Positions 7,532-16,825 of a DNA stretch of 64,000 bases are shown here, one piece after another. Source of the DNA: Cellulomonas xylanilytica (GTDB lineage Bacteria; Actinomycetota; Actinomycetes; Actinomycetales; Cellulomonadaceae); the NCBI RefSeq assembly GCF_007989805.1, contig NZ_BJUB01000008.1:1-64000 (forward strand), given 5' to 3'. Made by a program: the position numbers and the translations under genes. The number at the start of each line of letters is the position of its first letter. Positions within the stretch are counted from its first letter, which is position 1. The notes beneath the pieces were generated by a model. The model saw nothing but the letters and a program-made list of their open reading frames with translations. It searched no databases and had not been told where the DNA came from.

Positions 7532-8544
7532 CCACCGGTGACCTGAGCACCTTGCTCGTCTGGGGCGCCGCGACCGCGTTCACCATCGCGCTCGTCGCCT
7601 ACAGCATCGACCTGGCGCGCATCGCCGAGCGGGCGCAGAAGCGCGTCCCCGAGGCCGCGCTCGTCGGTTCCGGCAGCACGCGACCCGCCACCGCGGTCGC
7701 CGGCTCCGAGGACCAGAGCGCCCCCGGGCGGTCGGCACGCGCCGAGGGGATCGCCCGGTCCACCACGCTGCTGGGGCTCGTCCTGCTGTTCGCCGGCATC
7801 GTGCTGCGCGGCATCGCGGCGGGCCGCTGGCCCACCGCCAACATGTACGAGTTCACGATCGTCGGCGTGTTCGTCGCCGTCCTCGTGCTGGCCGTCGTGC
7901 AGCGCCGCCGCGTCATCGCGTTCGTCGGCGTCGTCGTCATGGGCATCTCCGTGCTGGCCCTCGTCCTCGCGCTCAACGCCTTCTACATCCAGGCCGACCA
8001 GGTGCAGCCCGCCCTGCAGAGCTACTGGCTGATCCTGCACGTCGGCGTCGCGATCATCGCCACCGGCATCTTCACGGTCGCGTTTGCCGCCGCGGTGCTG
8101 CAGGTCCTGCGCAGCTTCCGCGAGGAGGCGCTCGTGGACGGCCCCGCGGTGACCGTCGGCACCCCCGGTCGCTCGGACCGGTTCCGGCGCTGGGTGGGCG
8201 GACCGCGCTTCGGCTGGCTCGAGCAGGTGCCCGGCTCCCGCGAGCTCGAGGCCCTGTCCTTCCGCCTGAACGCCATCGCCTTCGTGCTCTGGACGTTCAC
8301 GCTCATCGGCGGCGCGATCTGGGCCGAGCACGCGTGGGGGCGGTACTGGGGCTGGGACCCCAAGGAGGTCGGCACGTTCGTCGCGTGGGTCGTCTACGCG
8401 GCCTACCTGCACGCACGCACCACGCGCGGCTGGAGCGGGCGCCGGGCGTCGTACTTCGTGTTCGTCGGCTACGCCGTCGTGCTCGCCAACTTCACGGTCG
8501 TCAACCTCGTGGTCACCGGCAAGCACTCGTACTCGGGGATCTGA
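7528..8544 (+). CDS. ccsB: cytochrome c biogenesis protein CcsB
   Basis: Membrane protein of 338 residues, the haem-handling partner of ResB in system II cytochrome c maturation. The tryptophan-rich haem-binding motif is present as EHAWGRYWGWDPKEVGTF near residue 270, with conserved His in ILHVGVAII and in the last loop. About eight hydrophobic helices are visible, plus a charged cytosolic loop near residues 30-70. It closes the resA-ccdA-resB-ccsB operon and starts inside the resB stop (ATGA). No c-type cytochrome gene is in the window, so the client proteins are encoded elsewhere. Confidence 0.95.
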   Translation: MTTGDLSTLLVWGAATAFTIALVAYSIDLARIAERAQKRVPEAALVGSGSTRPATAVAGSEDQSAPGRSARAEGIARSTTLLGLVLLFAGIVLRGIAAGRWPTANMYEFTIVGVFVAVLVLAVVQRRRVIAFVGVVVMGISVLALVLALNAFYIQADQVQPALQSYWLILHVGVAIIATGIFTVAFAAAVLQVLRSFREEALVDGPAVTVGTPGRSDRFRRWVGGPRFGWLEQVPGSRELEALSFRLNAIAFVLWTFTLIGGAIWAEHAWGRYWGWDPKEVGTFVAWVVYAAYLHARTTRGWSGRRASYFVFVGYAVVLANFTVVNLVVTGKHSYSGI

Positions 8545-8562
8545 CCGCCGCTCGGTCGGGGC

Positions 8563-8880
8563 TCAGGCCGCCGGCGGTGCGTCGTCGGAGGCGCCCGGGT
8601 CGGCCCGTCGCCGGTCGTCGTCGAGCCGGGACAGGAAGTCCGGGTCGTCGTCGGGGCCGGTCGCGCGGCGGGGCGCGCTGGGGCTGTCCGGACCGGCGGC
8701 GGTCCGGCGCGACCAGCGCACCGCGAGCCACGCGAGGGGACCGAGGAGCGGCACGAAGACGATCAGCAGGACCCACAGCGCCGGGTGCACACCGAGGCGC
8801 TCGTGGGTGGTGCTCCGGATGACGTCGATCACGCAGTAGACGGTCAGTCCGATGATCAGCAGGACGGCCAGGTTCCTCAC
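8563..8880 (-). CDS. PLDc N-terminal-domain small membrane protein
   Basis: 105-residue membrane protein. Two helices (LAVLLIIGLTVYCVIDVIR and HPALWVLLIVFVPLLGPLAWL) match the phospholipase D nuclease N-terminal-type module (PLDc_N), which occurs alone in many actinobacteria. The C-terminal half is Pro/Asp/Arg-rich and probably disordered. Function unknown. The GTG at 8880 is preceded by TAGTCT and exactly six bases, a leaderless start, and the -10 lies in the 57-base region shared with the divergent DUF4229 gene. Confidence 0.85.
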   Translation of the reverse strand: MRNLAVLLIIGLTVYCVIDVIRSTTHERLGVHPALWVLLIVFVPLLGPLAWLAVRWSRRTAAGPDSPSAPRRATGPDDDPDFLSRLDDDRRRADPGASDDAPPAA

Positions 8881-8937
8881 CTCGTCAGACTAGACGCCCG
8901 GGATCGGTGTGACGCCCCCAGCGCCTACCCTGGGACC

Positions 8938-9225
8938 GTGCCTTTCGTCGTCTACTCGGTCCTGCGCCTCGCGCTCTTCGGTGCCTGCCTCGGCCTGCTC
9001 TGGTGGGCCGGGCTGCGCACCTGGCTGGTCGCCGTCGCCGCCGCGTTCCTCGCCTGGGGGCTGTCCTACGTGCTGCTCGCCGGCCCGCGGGACGCGGCCG
9101 CACGGCAGCTGGCCGAGCGCGCGGAGCGGCGCCGGGCGGCCGGCGACCGGACGGTGCTGGGCAGGCGTGCGCAGGAGGACGCGGACGTCGAGGACGCGGC
9201 CGACGAGGCCGCCCGCGACAGCTAG
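8938..9225 (+). CDS. DUF4229 family small membrane protein
   Basis: 95-residue protein. Two hydrophobic helices (YSVLRLALFGACLGLLWW and WLVAVAAAFLAWGLSYVLLA) are followed by a charged, Ala/Arg/Glu-rich tail, as in the actinobacterial DUF4229 family; function unknown. The GTG at 8938 is preceded by TACCCT and six bases, so a leaderless message is likely. It ends in a TAG that shares CTAG with the stop of the convergent menA. Proximity to menA is a common actinobacterial arrangement. Confidence 0.85.
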   Translation: MPFVVYSVLRLALFGACLGLLWWAGLRTWLVAVAAAFLAWGLSYVLLAGPRDAAARQLAERAERRRAAGDRTVLGRRAQEDADVEDAADEAARDS

Positions 9226-10094
9226 AGGGCGAGCCCGAGCCCCAGCAGGACCCCGAACGCCAGCTCGAGCAGCCCGGTCCCCGCCAGGACCGGCACCAGC
9301 GCCCGCCCTCGGGCGCCGAGCAGCACGGTGACGGAGAGCAGCACCGCCGGCGCCAGGAGCAGCAGGACGAACAACGTCCACGGCGACGCGAAGGCGCAGC
9401 CGATCCCGCCGAGCAGCACCGGACCGACGACCAGGACGGCGTAGGCGCGACGGGACCACCGTTCGCCCAGCCGGACGGCCAGGGTCCGCTTGCCGACGAG
9501 CGCGTCCGTGGGTACGTCGCGCAGGTTGTTGGCCATGAGCAGCGCGCACGCGAGCATGCCGATGCAGACCGCGCCGACCCACGCGGGCCACGACAGCCGG
9601 CCGGCCTGCGTGTAGGTGGTGCCGAGCACGGCGACGAGGCCGAAGAACAGGAACACGCCGACCTCGCCCAGCCCGCGGTACCCGTAGGGGTTCTTGCCGC
9701 CGGTGTAGCCCCAGGCCGCGACGATGGCGAGCGCACCGACGGCGAGCAGCCACCACTGACCGGTCGTGGCGACCAGGGCCACGCCGAGCAGGGCGGCGAC
9801 GCCGAAGGCGGCGAACGCCGCGGCCTTGACGGTGCCCGGGCTGGCGGTGCCCGACGCGGTCAGCCGCAGGGGTCCGACGCGGTCGACGTCGGTGCCGCGG
9901 ATGCCGTCGGAGTAGTCGTTCGCGTAGTTGACGCCCACCTGCAGCGCGAGCGCGACCCCGAGTGCGAGCGCCGCGCGCCCGAGGTGGGCCTCGCCCAGCT
10001 GGGCGGCCGCCCCGGTGCCGACCAGCACGGGGGCGGCGGCGGCGGGCAGGGTCCGCGGTCGGGCACCCTGCACCCAGTCGCTGGCAGTCGTCAC
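9222..10094 (-). CDS. menA: 1,4-dihydroxy-2-naphthoate polyprenyltransferase
   Basis: Membrane UbiA-family prenyltransferase of about 290 residues that joins a polyprenyl diphosphate to DHNA to give demethylmenaquinone. The first Asp-rich motif is NYANDYSDGIRGTD and the second is NNLRDVPTDALVGKRTLAV, positioned as in MenA, with about eight helices. The GTG at 10094 overlaps the menE stop by four bases (GTGA), so menE-menA is one transcript. The stop shares CTAG with the convergent DUF4229 gene. The polyprenyl synthase after the nuo operon could supply the chain. Confidence 0.95.
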   Translation of the reverse strand: MTTASDWVQGARPRTLPAAAAPVLVGTGAAAQLGEAHLGRAALALGVALALQVGVNYANDYSDGIRGTDVDRVGPLRLTASGTASPGTVKAAAFAAFGVAALLGVALVATTGQWWLLAVGALAIVAAWGYTGGKNPYGYRGLGEVGVFLFFGLVAVLGTTYTQAGRLSWPAWVGAVCIGMLACALLMANNLRDVPTDALVGKRTLAVRLGERWSRRAYAVLVVGPVLLGGIGCAFASPWTLFVLLLLAPAVLLSVTVLLGARGRALVPVLAGTGLLELAFGVLLGLGLAL

Positions 10095-11233
10095 GTGGGG
10101 TTCCTCTCGAGGTGACGGGTGGCGAGCTGCGTGGCGGCCCGACGGTCGATCTTGCCCGGGCCGCGCACGGGGAGCGAGTCCGTGACCACGAGGTGGCGCG
10201 GGGCGTGCGCGGCTCCTAGGCGGTCGGTGACGGCGGCGCGGACCTCGTGCAGCGTGGGCGCCGGGGTACCGGCACGCCCGACGACGACCGCCACGACGGC
10301 CTGCCCCCACTCGGCGTCCGGCACGCCGACGACGCAGACCTCGGCGACGCCCGGCAGCGCGGCGACGACGGCCTCGACGGGTCCGGGCGGCACGTTGGCG
10401 CCCCCGCTGAGCAGGACGTCGTCGGCGCGCCCGAGCACCCGCAGCACGCCGTCGGACCACGAACCGAGGTCGCTGGTCCGCAGGTACCGGACCCCGTCCA
10501 CCTGCACGAACGCGTCCGCGTCGAGGTCCGGGCGGCCCAGGTACCCGTCCGCGAGGACGGGGCCGGCCAGCAGGATGCGCCCCTCGTCGTCGAGCCGGAC
10601 CGAGACCCCGTGCAGCGGCGTCCCGTCGTAGACGCAGCCGCCGCACGTCTCGGTCATGCCGTACGTGGTCACCACCTCGACGCCGGCGTCGCGGGCGCGG
10701 GCGAGCAGGTCCGGCGCGCTGGCCGCACCGCCCAGCAGGACCGAGCCGAAGGAGCGCAGCGCATCGGTCGCGGCATCGTCGGCGAGGAGCCGCACGAGCT
10801 GCGTGGGGACCAGCGAGGTGTAGCGCGGGCCGTCCGCGGGCATCGCGCCGACCGCCGCGACGAACGTCGCCGCCCGGAACGGACCGGGCGCGACCACGGT
10901 GGGCGCGGTGCCCGCCAGCACCGAGCGGACGAGCACCTGCAGGCCGGCGACGTGGTCGGTGGGGAGCGCGAGGAGCCAGTGCCCCGGACCGCCGAGCCGG
11001 TCGTGCGTCGCAGCCGCCGACGCGCGCAGGGCGGTGGCCGAGAGCAGCACCCCGCGGGGCTCGCCCGTGGAGCCCGAGGTCCGCACGACCGCGGCGACGT
11101 CGTCGCCCACGTCGCCGGGCACCGGGCCGGCCGGCCCCGGTGCGACCGCCGGTCCGGCACCGGTCAGCGCCGCCGCGAGCGCCGGGAGCAGGAGGTCCGG
11201 CCGCGCGGGGACGTCACGCAGGGGTCGGATCAC
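10091..11233 (-). CDS. menE: o-succinylbenzoate--CoA ligase
   Basis: Acyl-adenylate-forming enzyme of about 380 residues that activates o-succinylbenzoate to its CoA thioester. AMP-binding signatures are visible in order: TSGSTGEPRGVLLS (P-loop), TTYGMTETCGG and GRADDVLLSGGANV, with the C-terminal catalytic Lys in PVRGPGKIDRRA. The short N-terminus is typical of actinobacterial MenE. The GTG at 11233 was chosen because TACGCT lies exactly six bases upstream, giving a leaderless start; the long frame further upstream is the shadow of the DUF3048 genes. It is translationally coupled to menA. Confidence 0.95.
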   Translation of the reverse strand: MIRPLRDVPARPDLLLPALAAALTGAGPAVAPGPAGPVPGDVGDDVAAVVRTSGSTGEPRGVLLSATALRASAAATHDRLGGPGHWLLALPTDHVAGLQVLVRSVLAGTAPTVVAPGPFRAATFVAAVGAMPADGPRYTSLVPTQLVRLLADDAATDALRSFGSVLLGGAASAPDLLARARDAGVEVVTTYGMTETCGGCVYDGTPLHGVSVRLDDEGRILLAGPVLADGYLGRPDLDADAFVQVDGVRYLRTSDLGSWSDGVLRVLGRADDVLLSGGANVPPGPVEAVVAALPGVAEVCVVGVPDAEWGQAVVAVVVGRAGTPAPTLHEVRAAVTDRLGAAHAPRHLVVTDSLPVRGPGKIDRRAATQLATRHLERNPT

Positions 11234-11326
11234 CCGCTCAGCGTAGGTCCGTCCCGGCGCGTGCCGGCCCGGGGGGCACACCGTCACGCCGTAGAGTGTC
11301 GCGCGGTTCATACCAGAAGGAGCACC

Positions 11327-12427
11327 GTGTCGCCTGTTCTCACCGTCCCGCGCGCCCGTCGGCGATCCACCGCGATCGTCGCGCTGGCCACCGGTGCCGT
11401 CCTCGTCCTCGTCCTCGGCGCGTGCAGCGGGTCGCCGACCGACTCCTCGCCGGTCGCCCCGGTGACCCAGGCGCCCGCCATCGAGGCGGCCAAGGTCGCC
11501 CCGCCCGCGCCGGTGGTGCCGCCGCGCTGGCCGCTCACCGGCGTCGCCGCCGCGGACGTCGCCGTGCGACCCGCGCTCGCGATCAAGGTGGAGAACTCCG
11601 GGGAGGCCCGCCCGCAGACCGGCCTGGACCAGGCCGACGTCGTGTGGGAGCAGGTGGTCGAGGGCGGGATCAGCCGGTTCGTCGCGGTCTACCAGTCGCA
11701 GGTGCCGGCCGAGGTCGGCCCGATCCGGTCCGTCCGTCCGATGGACCCCGCGATCGCGGCGCCGCTGCACGGGCTGATCGCGTTCTCGGGTGGCCAGCAG
11801 GGGTTCGTCCAGGACCTGAAGAACGCGGGCCTGCAGACGATCAGCATGGACGCCGGAGCCGGCGGCTTCTACCGCAAGTCCGGGGTCGGCAAGGCGCCGC
11901 ACAACGTGTACGGCACGCCGCAGACGTTCTGGGACCAGGCCGACGGCGAGCACTCCGCCGCGCCGGTCACGCAGTTCGTCATGGCCAGGTCCGCGGAGCG
12001 GGCCAGCGCCGTCGTCGCGGGCGGCCCGTCGTCGACCGTCGCCGTGCACCTGTCGGGCTACTCGAGGCCGACGTGGACGTGGGACGCCGCGAGCGGGACG
12101 TGGCTCCGCGCCGAGGGGTCCGCACCGGCGATGCTGCGCTCCGGCGCCCGGATCGCCGCGACGAACGTGGTCACCCTGAAGGTGCTCGTGCGCAGCTCGG
12201 GCACCACCGACCCCGCGGGCAACCCGGTCCCCGAGACCGTGCTCGAGGGCTCGGGCGAGGCGACGGTGTCGAGCGGCGGGAAGACGGTCACGGGGACGTG
12301 GGCGAAGACGGGGACGGACGGCGTCCTGACCCTCACCACCGCCGACGGCGGCGTCCTCACGCTCGCGCCGGGCACCACGTGGGTCGAGCTGGTCCCGGTG
12401 GACTCCGGCTCGGTCACCATCAGCTGA
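11327..12427 (+). CDS. DUF3048 domain lipoprotein (copy 1)
   Basis: Secreted lipoprotein of about 366 residues. The signal peptide ends in the lipobox VLGAC (Cys33). The DUF3048 N-terminal domain includes KVENSGEARPQTGLDQADVV and AEVGPIRSVRPMD, and the C-terminal domain ends in GTTWVELVPVDSGSVTI. The family is related to YerB-type lipoproteins of unknown function. The GTG at 11327 has an AGAAGGAG ribosome site, and TAGAGT at 11292 is a likely -10. It is followed 76 bases later by a paralogue with the same architecture, indicating tandem duplication. Confidence 0.9.
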   Translation: MSPVLTVPRARRRSTAIVALATGAVLVLVLGACSGSPTDSSPVAPVTQAPAIEAAKVAPPAPVVPPRWPLTGVAAADVAVRPALAIKVENSGEARPQTGLDQADVVWEQVVEGGISRFVAVYQSQVPAEVGPIRSVRPMDPAIAAPLHGLIAFSGGQQGFVQDLKNAGLQTISMDAGAGGFYRKSGVGKAPHNVYGTPQTFWDQADGEHSAAPVTQFVMARSAERASAVVAGGPSSTVAVHLSGYSRPTWTWDAASGTWLRAEGSAPAMLRSGARIAATNVVTLKVLVRSSGTTDPAGNPVPETVLEGSGEATVSSGGKTVTGTWAKTGTDGVLTLTTADGGVLTLAPGTTWVELVPVDSGSVTIS

Positions 12428-12503
12428 CTCGGCCAGGCTCCCCGGCGTGGGAGCGGTGGCATGACAGCCTGGTCCGGTGCCAGGCGGACGACAGGGGAGC
12501 ACC

Positions 12504-13583
12504 ATGACGATGACGACACGACGAGGGACCCGCAGCGCGCTCGCCGCGGTGCTCGCCGGGCTGGCTCTGGCCGTCGCCGGGTGCGGGTCCCCCCAGGAGG
12601 GGCCGCAGGAGCCGCCCGCCCCGGTGACCAAGGGTCCGTCGATCGCGCCGGACAAGGCGGCGCCGCCGGCGCCCGTCGTCCCGCCGACCTGGCCGCTGAC
12701 GGGCGTGGCCGGCGAGCCCGCCGCGCGGCCGTCGCTCGCGGTGAAGATCGAGAACACCGCCGTCGCCCGCCCGCAGACGGGTCTGGACCAGGCGGACGTG
12801 GTCTGGGAGACCATCGTCGAGTTCGACGTCTCCCGGTTCGTCGCCGTGTTCCACTCGCAGGTCCCCGCCGAGGTCGGGCCCATCCGGTCGGTGCGGCCGA
12901 TGGACCCCGTGATCCTGGCGCCGATGCACGGTCTCCTGGCGTTCTCGGGCGGCCAGCCGGGCATCCTCGACCTCGTCGCCGCGAGCGGCGTCCAGATGAT
13001 CAGCCACGACGCAGGCGCCCCGGGCATGTACCGGGTGCGGGACCGGGCTGCGCCGCACAACGTCTACGGGACCCCGGAGACGTTCTGGGGGCTGGCGGAC
13101 GCCGACCACCAGGCGCCCCCGGGGGAGCAGTTCACGTTCGCCCGCAGCGCGGACCGGGCGGCGGCGGTCGTGGGCGGGACGCCCGCGACGACGCTGGCGT
13201 TCCGGCTCTCGCCGGCGTCCAGCCCGACGTGGACGTGGGACGCCGCGTCCGGCACCTGGTTGCGCGCGGAGGGTGCGACGCCGGCGACGGCCCGCAGCGG
13301 TGCGCAGCTGTCCGCGGTCAACGTCGTGTCGATCACCGCCGAGCACCCGAACACCGGCTTCGGCGCCCAGGGCGGCGCCCCCGTGCCCACCTACACGCTG
13401 GTCGGATCGGGTGACGGCGTGGTGGCGACGGGTGGCAAGACCGTCGCGGTCCGCTGGCAGAAGGACTCCGAGAGCGCGCCGATGCGGCTGTTCACGGCCG
13501 ACGGCACGCCCGCGGACCTGGCGCCGGGGAACACGTGGGTCGAGCTCGTGCCCGCGGGGAGCGGGTCCCTGACCATCGGCTGA
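12504..13583 (+). CDS. DUF3048 domain lipoprotein (copy 2)
   Basis: Secreted lipoprotein of about 359 residues with lipobox AVAGC (Cys27). It aligns along its whole length with the upstream copy: both contain the APPAPVVPP.WPLTGVA linker, AEVGPIRSVRPMDP, the APHNVYGTP.TFW block and a near-identical C-terminus (NTWVELVPAGSGSLTI here). Domains are DUF3048 N and C. The role is unknown. ATG at 12504 follows AGGGGAGCACC; the frame from 12477 lacks a signal peptide start. The divergence between copies (for example GGISRFVAVY versus FDVSRFVAVF) suggests an old duplication. Confidence 0.9.
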   Translation: MTMTTRRGTRSALAAVLAGLALAVAGCGSPQEGPQEPPAPVTKGPSIAPDKAAPPAPVVPPTWPLTGVAGEPAARPSLAVKIENTAVARPQTGLDQADVVWETIVEFDVSRFVAVFHSQVPAEVGPIRSVRPMDPVILAPMHGLLAFSGGQPGILDLVAASGVQMISHDAGAPGMYRVRDRAAPHNVYGTPETFWGLADADHQAPPGEQFTFARSADRAAAVVGGTPATTLAFRLSPASSPTWTWDAASGTWLRAEGATPATARSGAQLSAVNVVSITAEHPNTGFGAQGGAPVPTYTLVGSGDGVVATGGKTVAVRWQKDSESAPMRLFTADGTPADLAPGNTWVELVPAGSGSLTIG

Positions 13584-13609
13584 GCCGGCCCGTCCCGGAT
13601 CGGTTGTCC

Positions 13610-13651
13610 GACCAGGGGATGATCTCGTCGGCCGGTTGGTCACCCCTGGTC
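13610..13651. terminator. inverted repeat downstream of the DUF3048 pair
   Basis: GACCAGGGG (13610-13618) and CCCCTGGTC (13643-13651) form a perfect 9-bp inverted repeat with a 24-base loop, 26 bases after the second DUF3048 stop. It could terminate that transcript or act upstream of the small ORF at 13712; the long loop makes either uncertain. Confidence 0.4.
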
Positions 13652-13711
13652 TCGACCTGGACCGGCCTGCAGGCCGATGTCCGGACGAGGTGCGCGCGCG
13701 ACGCTGGACGC

Positions 13712-13875
13712 ATGACAGCTCTCCCGCACCACCACCCCGCACCCGCCGAGCACGACGTCCGGTCCCTCGGTGCCGTCGTCGCCTCCGCCGTCGTGCTGGT
13801 CGCGCTGCTCGTCGGCGCCGCCGGCATCCTCGGCTCGGTCGTCGACCTCGCCGGCTGGGCCCTGTCCAGCAGCAG

Positions 13876-13879
<4 letters not shown>
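13712..13879 (+). CDS. small membrane protein of unknown function
   Basis: A 55-residue frame. A hydrophilic His/Pro-rich start (ALPHHHPAPAEH) is followed by one long hydrophobic helix (GAVVASAVVLVALLVGAAGI) and a short tail ending in four Ser. No family is recognised. Support comes from the ATG at 13712 being preceded by GACGCT and six bases, the leaderless geometry of this genome, and from the TAG that shares CTAG with the convergent menB stop, as at two other real convergent pairs. It could still be a chance frame. Confidence 0.5.
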
Positions 13880-14844
<965 letters not shown>

Positions 14845-14868
14845 GGCGGAAGCCTAACCACGCGAGCC

Positions 14869-14894
14869 CGTTCTGGTACGCTCGTACCAGAACG
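14869..14894. promoter_or_regulatory. 26-bp palindromic operator of the SMR-tetR operon
   Basis: Two 12-base arms, CGTTCTGGTACG (14869-14880) and CGTACCAGAACG (14883-14894), are perfectly complementary around a central CT. The centre also contains TACGCT, a -10-like hexamer, so a bound repressor would cover the promoter. Its position 55 bases before an SMR exporter gene that is followed by a TetR gene makes it the likely TetR operator. It also lies close to the menB promoter on the other strand. Confidence 0.75.
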
Positions 14895-14949
14895 TGTGCG
14901 GGACGGCGGGGTCTGCCACCCGGCGCGCACGTGGGAAAGCAGGTGCACC

Positions 14950-15273
14950 ATGGCCTGGGCGGTCCTGATCCTGTCCGGCATGCTCGAGGCCGGCTGGGCC
15001 TTGAGCCTCAAGGCGTCCGACGGCTTCACCAGGCTGTGGCCCAGCGTGTCGTTCGTCGTGCTGCTCGTCGCGTCGATGGGCGGCCTCGCCTGGGCCCTCA
15101 AGACGCTGCCCGTGGGCGTCGCCTACGGCGTCTGGGTCGGCATCGGGGCGGCGCTGACGGCCGTCCTCGCGATCGTCCTCTTCCACGAGACCGTCTCGGT
15201 GCTGAAGATCGTCTCGCTCGTCCTGATCATCGCGGGCGTCGTCGGGCTGAACCTGTCGTCGAGCGCGCATTGA
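14950..15273 (+). CDS. small multidrug resistance (SMR) family exporter
   Basis: Inner-membrane proton-coupled exporter of 107 residues with four helices, the exact SMR length. The essential Glu in helix 1 is in GMLEAGWALSLK, where EAGWA resembles the Gdx/SugE-type signature more than the EmrE type; guanidinium export is therefore possible but unproven. GVAYGVWVGIGAALTAVLA is the conserved third helix. SMR proteins work as dimers; only one gene is present, so a homodimer is expected. The downstream TetR gene begins around its stop and a 26-bp palindrome precedes it. Confidence 0.92.
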   Translation: MAWAVLILSGMLEAGWALSLKASDGFTRLWPSVSFVVLLVASMGGLAWALKTLPVGVAYGVWVGIGAALTAVLAIVLFHETVSVLKIVSLVLIIAGVVGLNLSSSAH

Positions 15274-15287
15274 CGGGGGAGCGGGGG

Positions 15288-15845
15288 GTGCGCGCGAAGG
15301 GTGCGCGCCGTCGGGACGAGCTCGCGCACGCCGCCGCCACGCTCACCCTGCGCGACGGCCCCGGCGCGCTCACGCACCGCCGCGTGGCCGCCGAGGCCGG
15401 TGCGTCGCTGTCGGCGACGACGTACTACTTCGCCTCCCTCGACGACCTGGCCGCGGCGGCGGGGGACGCCCTCGCCCAGGGATGGGCGCAGCACGCGCGC
15501 GCCGTGCTCGCGGCGGCGCCACCGGTCACGGTCCAGCAGGACCCGTCCGCGGCCGCGCACGTGCTCCTGGACGCGGTGCTGCCCGCCGGGGACGACGCGC
15601 AGGTGCGCAGCTACTACGAGCACCTGCTGGGTGCCGGCCGGCAGCCGGCGCTGGCCACGGCGTTCGCGGCGGGACGCGGGGTGGTCGACGCGGTCCTGGC
15701 CGACCTGGTCCAGCGCGTCGGCGCGCCCACGTCGGCCGCGGTCACCACGGCCGTCATCGACGGTGCGGTCGTCACGGCCCTGACGGAGCGCCGGCCGGTG
15801 CGGGAGACCGCCCGCCGTCTGCTGGTCGACGCGTGGGGCCGCTGA
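15288..15845 (+). CDS. TetR family transcriptional regulator
   Basis: About 185 residues. The N-terminal helix-turn-helix runs over residues 5-55: ELAHAAATLTLRDG, then LTHRRVAAEAGASLSATTYY, the typical recognition helix followed by YF. The C-terminal ligand domain is short and helical. The GTG at 15288 was chosen for the GGGGGAG ribosome site; a TTG at 15270 overlapping the SMR stop is an alternative. It is co-transcribed with the SMR exporter and probably represses both through the palindrome at 14869. Confidence 0.9.
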   Translation: MRAKGARRRDELAHAAATLTLRDGPGALTHRRVAAEAGASLSATTYYFASLDDLAAAAGDALAQGWAQHARAVLAAAPPVTVQQDPSAAAHVLLDAVLPAGDDAQVRSYYEHLLGAGRQPALATAFAAGRGVVDAVLADLVQRVGAPTSAAVTTAVIDGAVVTALTERRPVRETARRLLVDAWGR

Positions 15846-15865
15846 GTCGGCCGTACGCTGGCGAG

Positions 15866-16825
15866 GTGCCGCGCAACCCCGCTGACCTGCACGTCTGGTC
15901 CCTGCCGCTCCGCAACCGGTTCCGCGGGCTGACGGTCCGCGACGGGCTGCTGGTGCGCGGAGCGGCCGGGTGGGGCGAGTTCAGCCCGTTCTGGGACTAC
16001 GACGCCGCCGAGTCGCTCGCGTGGTGGCGGGCCGCGCGGGAGGCCGCCGACGAGGGCTGGCCGGCGCCGGTGCGGACGCACGTCCCCGTCAACGTCACGG
16101 TCCCCGCCGTCGACGCCGCGACGGCCCACCGCATCGTGCGCGACTCGGGCGGCTGCCGGACGGCGAAGGTCAAGGTGGCGGAGCCGGGGCAGTCCCTCGC
16201 CGACGAGCTCGCCCGCCTCGAAGCGGTCCGCGACGCGCTCGGACCCGACGGGGCCATCCGGGTCGACGCGAACGCCGCGTGGGACCTCGACACCGCCGTC
16301 AGCCGGCTGGTCGCGCTCGACCGGGCCGCGGGCGGGCTCGAGTACGCGGAGCAGCCGGTCCCCGGCGTGGACGACCTCGCGGCGCTGCGCCGGCGCACGC
16401 ACGTGCCCATCGCGGCCGACGAGTCGATCCGCCGGGCGGAGGACCCCCTGGCCGTCGCGCGTGCGCACGCCGCGGACGTCGTGGTGCTCAAGGTCCAGCC
16501 CCTCGGCGGCGTGCGCGCGTGCCTGGAGCTGGCGGAGCGCATCGGGCTGCCGGTCGTCGTCTCCTCGGCGCTCGAGTCGTCGGTGGGCCTGGCGGCAGGG
16601 GTGGCGCTCGCGGCCGCGCTGCCCGAGCTGCCGTACGCGTGCGGCCTGGCCACCGCACAGCTCTTCCGCGCCGACCTGGTCACCCACCCGTTCCGACCCG
16701 TCGACGGAGCGCTCGACGTCCGACGGCCGGACCCCGACCCGGAGCTGCTCGCAGCGGCCCGGGCACCGCAGGAGCTCACCGGCCGCTGGGCCGCCCGGCT
16801 CGCCGCCGTGGAGGCTCGGGCATGA
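15866..16825 (+). CDS. menC: o-succinylbenzoate synthase
   Basis: Enolase-superfamily dehydratase of about 319 residues that converts SHCHC to o-succinylbenzoate. Catalytic and metal residues are all visible: Lys pair in TAKVKVAEPG, Asp in IRVDANAAWD, Glu in EYAEQPVPG, Asp in IAADESIRR and Lys in VVLKVQPLGG. The GTG at 15866 is preceded by TACGCT and six bases (leaderless). Its stop overlaps the ATG of menD (ATGA), so menC-menD form one coupled unit; the gap to the upstream TetR gene is only 20 bases but the -10 suggests independent transcription. Confidence 0.95.
   Translation: MPRNPADLHVWSLPLRNRFRGLTVRDGLLVRGAAGWGEFSPFWDYDAAESLAWWRAAREAADEGWPAPVRTHVPVNVTVPAVDAATAHRIVRDSGGCRTAKVKVAEPGQSLADELARLEAVRDALGPDGAIRVDANAAWDLDTAVSRLVALDRAAGGLEYAEQPVPGVDDLAALRRRTHVPIAADESIRRAEDPLAVARAHAADVVVLKVQPLGGVRACLELAERIGLPVVVSSALESSVGLAAGVALAAALPELPYACGLATAQLFRADLVTHPFRPVDGALDVRRPDPDPELLAAARAPQELTGRWAARLAAVEARA

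Noticed and set aside
14895..14949. Possible guanidine riboswitch ahead of the SMR exporter
   Set aside because: The segment is short and I could not find the conserved cores of the known guanidine classes; the perfect TetR-type palindrome explains regulation better.
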